Source of the DNA: Methanobacteriota archaeon | GTDB lineage: Archaea; Halobacteriota; Methanosarcinia; Methanosarcinales; Methanoperedenaceae | Reading direction: 5' to 3' | Assembly: GCA_018899795.1 (NCBI GenBank) | Contig: JAHIHJ010000361.1 | Coordinates: 1 to 17,478, forward strand | Length of the DNA stretch: 17,478 bases | Shown here: positions 15,086 through 17,478 of the stretch, piece after piece | How the letters are laid out: each line of letters opens with the position of its first letter | Position numbering within the stretch: position 1 is the first letter of the stretch | The notes under the pieces: generated by a model | The model's database searches: none | Seen by the model: only the letters and a program-made list of their open reading frames with translations | What the model was told of the DNA's origin: nothing | Translations under genes and position numbers: made by a program

Positions 15086-15337
15086 TTAGCTCTCACGTGA
15101 TGCAATCTCTCTTAAAAGTTCCTCTCTTGATACTCGTCCCACGAGCACGACCTCCCCGTCGATAGCGACCGTAGGGACTGACATGATGTTCAGTTCTGAT
15201 GCCCGCTGCTTCCCTTCAGGATAGGAGATGTTTATTTCTTTGAATTTCATGTTCTTTGGAATGAGTTCCATTATGAGAGCCCTTAACTGATGGCAGTTAT
15301 GACAGGTATCTGAATAGTAAAGTTCTACTGTGGTCAT
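15086..15337 (-). CDS. Thioredoxin/glutaredoxin-like small redox protein
   Basis: An 83-residue thioredoxin-fold protein with the redox motif CHNC (C12-C15) after the first strand (VELYYSDTC), a cis-proline loop SVPTVAIDGE (P55) and a final helix (SREELLREIA). The size fits archaeal mini-thioredoxins or glutaredoxin-like proteins. I chose the ATG at 15337; a GTG at 15346 is in frame, but GTGAT in the -10 to -5 region suits the ATG as a ribosome-binding site. Its stop lies 2 nt before the SepCysS start, so it heads the operon. From context it may reduce the disulfide or persulfide cysteines of SepCysS or the DUF169 protein; this is inference. Confidence 0.9.
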   Translation of the reverse strand: MTTVELYYSDTCHNCHQLRALIMELIPKNMKFKEINISYPEGKQRASELNIMSVPTVAIDGEVVLVGRVSREELLREIASRES

Positions 15338-15445
15338 TCTTATCACATTTGATCTAATGGCATTAATCGGTTATGTATGAGGCAATATTTGCTGTGTATC
15401 ATGGATCTTAATCAGATTAATTTTTGCTTTTTTCGAAAGAAAAAG

Positions 15446-15455
15446 AAATATATAA
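15446..15455 (+). promoter_or_regulatory. TATA box candidate for the small membrane protein gene
   Basis: AAATATATAA lies about 41 nt before the ATG at 15492, giving a leader of about 15 nt with AAGGT at 15482-15486 as a ribosome-binding site. Confidence 0.45.
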
Positions 15456-15491
15456 GAGCAACATCAATATTACTATGGTCGAAGGTACAAT

Positions 15492-15839
15492 ATGTCAATA
15501 CTTGATGTAACGGAAGACGATATTTTTCGCACGCTTGGCAAGGGAAGAGATCCTAATTTTAAGCAGATAGAAAAGGTTAGACCGGTAACGTATGCGCCCA
15601 AAAAAACGTATGTCCCTCCTCTGCCTGTAAAGGCACAGGTAATCCCCGAACCTGTGAAATATCTCCCTTCACCTGAAGTTGAAGAAGCTATAAAGAAGTT
15701 GAACGAGGAATTATCCCAGATGAACAAAAGTGTAGGCGGGATAAAGACAATGATAAAGTTGTATATTTTCATGTTCGTGCTTATGCTGATAATATTTGTC
15801 GGACTGCTGGGATTGTATATTAAATATTATAAACCATAA
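15492..15839 (+). CDS. Small protein with C-terminal membrane anchor, unknown function
   Basis: A 115-residue protein that I do not recognise. Residues 1-20 are polar (VTEDDIFRTLGKGRD); 30-62 are proline-rich and basic (KKTYVPPLPVKAQVIPEPVK); 62-85 form a charged helix with coiled-coil character (EVEEAIKKLNEELSQMNKSV); 90-110 are a single strongly hydrophobic segment (YIFMFVLMLIIFVGLLGLYI) followed by a short basic tail. This suggests a tail-anchored cytoplasmic protein. It has its own TATA box and a ribosome-binding site, which supports a real gene. apgM follows 55 nt downstream on the same strand and may be co-transcribed. Confidence 0.7.
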   Translation: MSILDVTEDDIFRTLGKGRDPNFKQIEKVRPVTYAPKKTYVPPLPVKAQVIPEPVKYLPSPEVEEAIKKLNEELSQMNKSVGGIKTMIKLYIFMFVLMLIIFVGLLGLYIKYYKP

Positions 15840-15894
15840 TAATCCAGCCATTTGACCGATATTTTATTGTACTGGCGTTCTGTAAGTGGGGGCT

Positions 15895-17118
15895 ATGAAA
15901 TACATCGTACTTGTCGGCGACGGGATGGCGGACTATCCCCTCCCGGAACTTGGCGACCTGACGCCGCTTCAGGCTGCAAATACCCCGAACATGGATTTTA
16001 TTGCAAAGCACGGAAGGAACGGAATTGCCAGGACAGTACCCGACAATATGCCCCCTGGAAGCGATGTGGCGAACCTTTCCATAATGGGATACGACCCGGC
16101 GCGGTATTATTCAGGACGCGGACCTCTTGAGGCTGCAAGCATCGGAGTTCCTCTTGAAAATGACGATATTGCCTTCAGGTGCAACCTCATAACCGAGAAG
16201 GACGGGATGCTGGCTGATTACAGCGCAGGACATATCTCAAGTGAGGAAGCCCGGATACTGATTGAAGCTGTTGATAATGAACTTGCGAAAGATTGCAGGT
16301 TCCATGCTGGCGTTAGCTACAGGCATCTGCTTGTGATGAAGCGGGGAGAGAAAACGATATGCACCCCGCCGCATGATGTTGTGGGGCAGTCAGTGGAAGA
16401 TGTCCTTCCGCGCGGTGCGGATTCCGATATGCTGATCGACCTTATAAGGTCATCAAAGCCCATTCTTGAGAAGCATGAAATAAATATGAAGCGAAGAAAG
16501 AACGGGAAGAACATTGCGAACCTTATATGGCCGTGGGGGCAGGGAAAAGCACTTGATATGCCGCCTTTCAGGGATTTATATGGCGTTACGGGATCGGTAA
16601 TTTCAGCCGTTGACCTGCTTAAAGGGATTGGGAAATCTGCCGGTCTTGATATCATCGAGGTTCCGGGCGCTACGGGTTATCTTGATACCAACTTCTCTGG
16701 CAAGGCTGCTTATGCGCTTGACTCGCTTAAAGAGCGGGATTTCGTTTTTGTCCATGTTGAGGCGCCGGATGAGGCAGGTCACATGGGAAACCTGGAAGCG
16801 AAGATGAAGGCTATCGAGGATTTTGATGAGAAAGTGGTGGGTGGGATGCTGAACGAGCTCGGAGGATACGGAGATTATCGGATTCTGGTATTACCCGACC
16901 ATCCAACGCCAATTCCCATCAGGACGCATACCAGGGACCCTGTTCCTTTTGCGATATATTCTTCCACTGAGAAAGCGGATTATGTGGACAGGTTCGATGA
17001 GTTCTCGGCAAAGGATGGGGTTTATGGGCTTGTGGAAGGGCACAGGCTCATGGGGATGCTGATGAAAAATGATGTTAGGGGCATTAAAGAAAAAGGAACC
17101 GCAGATAAACGCAGATGA
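15895..17118 (+). CDS. apgM: Cofactor-independent phosphoglycerate mutase, archaeal type (ApgM)
   Basis: Interconverts 3- and 2-phosphoglycerate in glycolysis and gluconeogenesis; a member of the alkaline-phosphatase superfamily. The ATG at 15895 (407 aa) begins [20 protein letters not shown], with metal ligand D9; a GTG at 15886 is the alternative start. The Ser nucleophile is S56 in [16 protein letters not shown]; further metal-binding segments are [13 protein letters not shown] and [18 protein letters not shown]. Some family members have been proposed as homoserine kinases, so the substrate is not fully certain. The final residues (TADKRR) and the TGA stop are encoded by a dispersed CGCAGAT repeat, an unusual 3' end replacement that adds a short basic tail after the normal GHRLMGMLM ending. 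Confidence 0.92.
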   Translation: MKYIVLVGDGMADYPLPELGDLTPLQAANTPNMDFIAKHGRNGIARTVPDNMPPGSDVANLSIMGYDPARYYSGRGPLEAASIGVPLENDDIAFRCNLITEKDGMLADYSAGHISSEEARILIEAVDNELAKDCRFHAGVSYRHLLVMKRGEKTICTPPHDVVGQSVEDVLPRGADSDMLIDLIRSSKPILEKHEINMKRRKNGKNIANLIWPWGQGKALDMPPFRDLYGVTGSVISAVDLLKGIGKSAGLDIIEVPGATGYLDTNFSGKAAYALDSLKERDFVFVHVEAPDEAGHMGNLEAKMKAIEDFDEKVVGGMLNELGGYGDYRILVLPDHPTPIPIRTHTRDPVPFAIYSSTEKADYVDRFDEFSAKDGVYGLVEGHRLMGMLMKNDVRGIKEKGTADKRR

Positions 17119-17133
17119 ACGCAGATTTGTTGC
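17097..17133 (+). repeat. Dispersed CGCAGAT repeat overlapping the 3' end of apgM
   Basis: Three CGCAGAT units at 10-bp spacing. It matches 6857-6893 at 36 of 37 bases in the same orientation (single difference A at 17123 against G at 6883). Here the hairpin arm seen in the first copy is absent. The repeat supplies the last codons and stop of apgM. Confidence 0.75.
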
Positions 17134-17175
17134 CAATTATTATGTATCAAATCGAATAAGATATTTTTCCGCGAT

Positions 17176-17205
17176 CTCTCAATCCCTTATGGATGTTCCA
17201 AAGCG
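17176..17205 (-). repeat. Possible decayed CRISPR repeat outside the array
   Basis: CTCAATCCCTT at 17177-17188 resembles the TTTCAATCCCTC end of the array repeat, but the remainder does not match. It lies 59 nt to the left of the first clear repeat; a normal unit is 66-67 nt. It may be an eroded leader-distal repeat or chance. Confidence 0.25.
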
Positions 17206-17234
17206 CTGCGACAAGGCGGAGACCCCTTCTTTTC

Positions 17235-17478
17235 GGGGCAATCCCTCCAAGGGCTGATTTTAACTCAGGAAACCGGCAACAATCGCCACACTTCAAGCAA
17301 GTTTCAATCCCTCCAAGGGCTGATTTTAACATGCTCAAGATAAAGGACTTTGTTTCGCCAAACCAAATTTCAATCCCTCCAAGGGCTGATTTTAACTCAC
17401 ATACGCTGCATAAAATGTTATTCCTGCTGCGCTGTTTCAATCCCTCCAAGGGCTGATTTTAACACAATACTAAGTGGA
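17235..17478 (-). CRISPR. CRISPR array, leader-distal end (four repeats seen, continues to the right)
   Basis: Four 30-nt repeats at 17235-17264, 17301-17330, 17367-17396 and 17434-17463, written on the plus strand as GTTTCAATCCC ... GGGCTGATTTTAAC. Spacers are 36, 36 and 37 nt, and a fourth starts at 17464 and leaves the window. Copy 3 has A for the first G; copy 1 has GGGGC in place of GTTTC. On the minus strand the repeat ends in ATTGAAAC, the usual 8-nt 5' handle of type I/III crRNAs, so transcription should run on the minus strand. The degenerate copy on the left is then the last, leader-distal repeat, and the leader lies beyond the right edge. The centre CCCT-CCA-AGGG is a small palindrome. 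No cas genes are in the window, so the subtype is open. Confidence 0.97.

Noticed and set aside
17147..17456. Open frames on both strands across the CRISPR array with repeated PPRADFN or ELKSALGGI peptides
   Set aside because: The peptide repeats are simply translations of the CRISPR repeats.
1..17478. tRNA or rRNA genes
   Set aside because: I looked for T-loop GGTTCGA-type motifs paired with acceptor stems and found only matches inside protein genes; no RNA gene can be supported.

Overview
The window looks like chromosomal DNA of a methanogen-related euryarchaeon, most likely a member of the Methanosarcinales or the ANME-2d/Methanoperedens group. The evidence is an archaeal TruD, a Trm-G10-type THUMP methyltransferase, Sep-tRNA:Cys-tRNA synthase (SepCysS), an archaeal ApgM-type phosphoglycerate mutase, TATA-box promoters 20-30 nt upstream of several start codons, and short dispersed repeats of the CGCAGAT and CTTTGCG kinds. 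The lineage is an inference from gene content; no 16S rRNA or other marker is present.

Layout: 3-3764 holds a phosphate-uptake operon, pstS (3' part only), pstC, pstA, pstB and phoU. pstB has lost about 30 codons in frame, including the first half of the Walker A loop. 3898-4856 is a decayed TrkH potassium transporter: no N-terminus, a large internal loss and a frame change. 4919-6091 (minus) is a DUF4143-type ATPase whose promoter carries a striking three-part inverted/direct repeat. 6287-7099 holds an orphan UPF0175 antitoxin-like gene, a 49-residue ORF and a second, truncated UPF0175 ORF, the last two separated by a hairpin-forming dispersed repeat. 7179-8315 is sat (sulfate adenylyltransferase).

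From 8431 onward the window is rich in tRNA biology: truD (minus, with no normal start codon in its frame), two response regulators (minus), truA and trmG10 (plus), then a tight minus-strand cluster reading thioredoxin-like protein, SepCysS, DUF169 protein (15337 down to 12876). A small membrane protein and apgM follow on the plus strand. The right edge is a CRISPR array (four repeats seen, running out of the window) whose degenerate terminal repeat lies on the left, so the leader should lie beyond the right edge. No cas gene is visible.

No wholly new system is evident. The most worthwhile points are the Walker-A-less PstB next to a broken TrkH, the three-part operator-like element of the ATPase gene, the thioredoxin-SepCysS-DUF169 cluster, the truD 5' anomaly, and the dispersed repeats that supply the stop codons of two genes. 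No gene-free stretch exceeds 300 bases.
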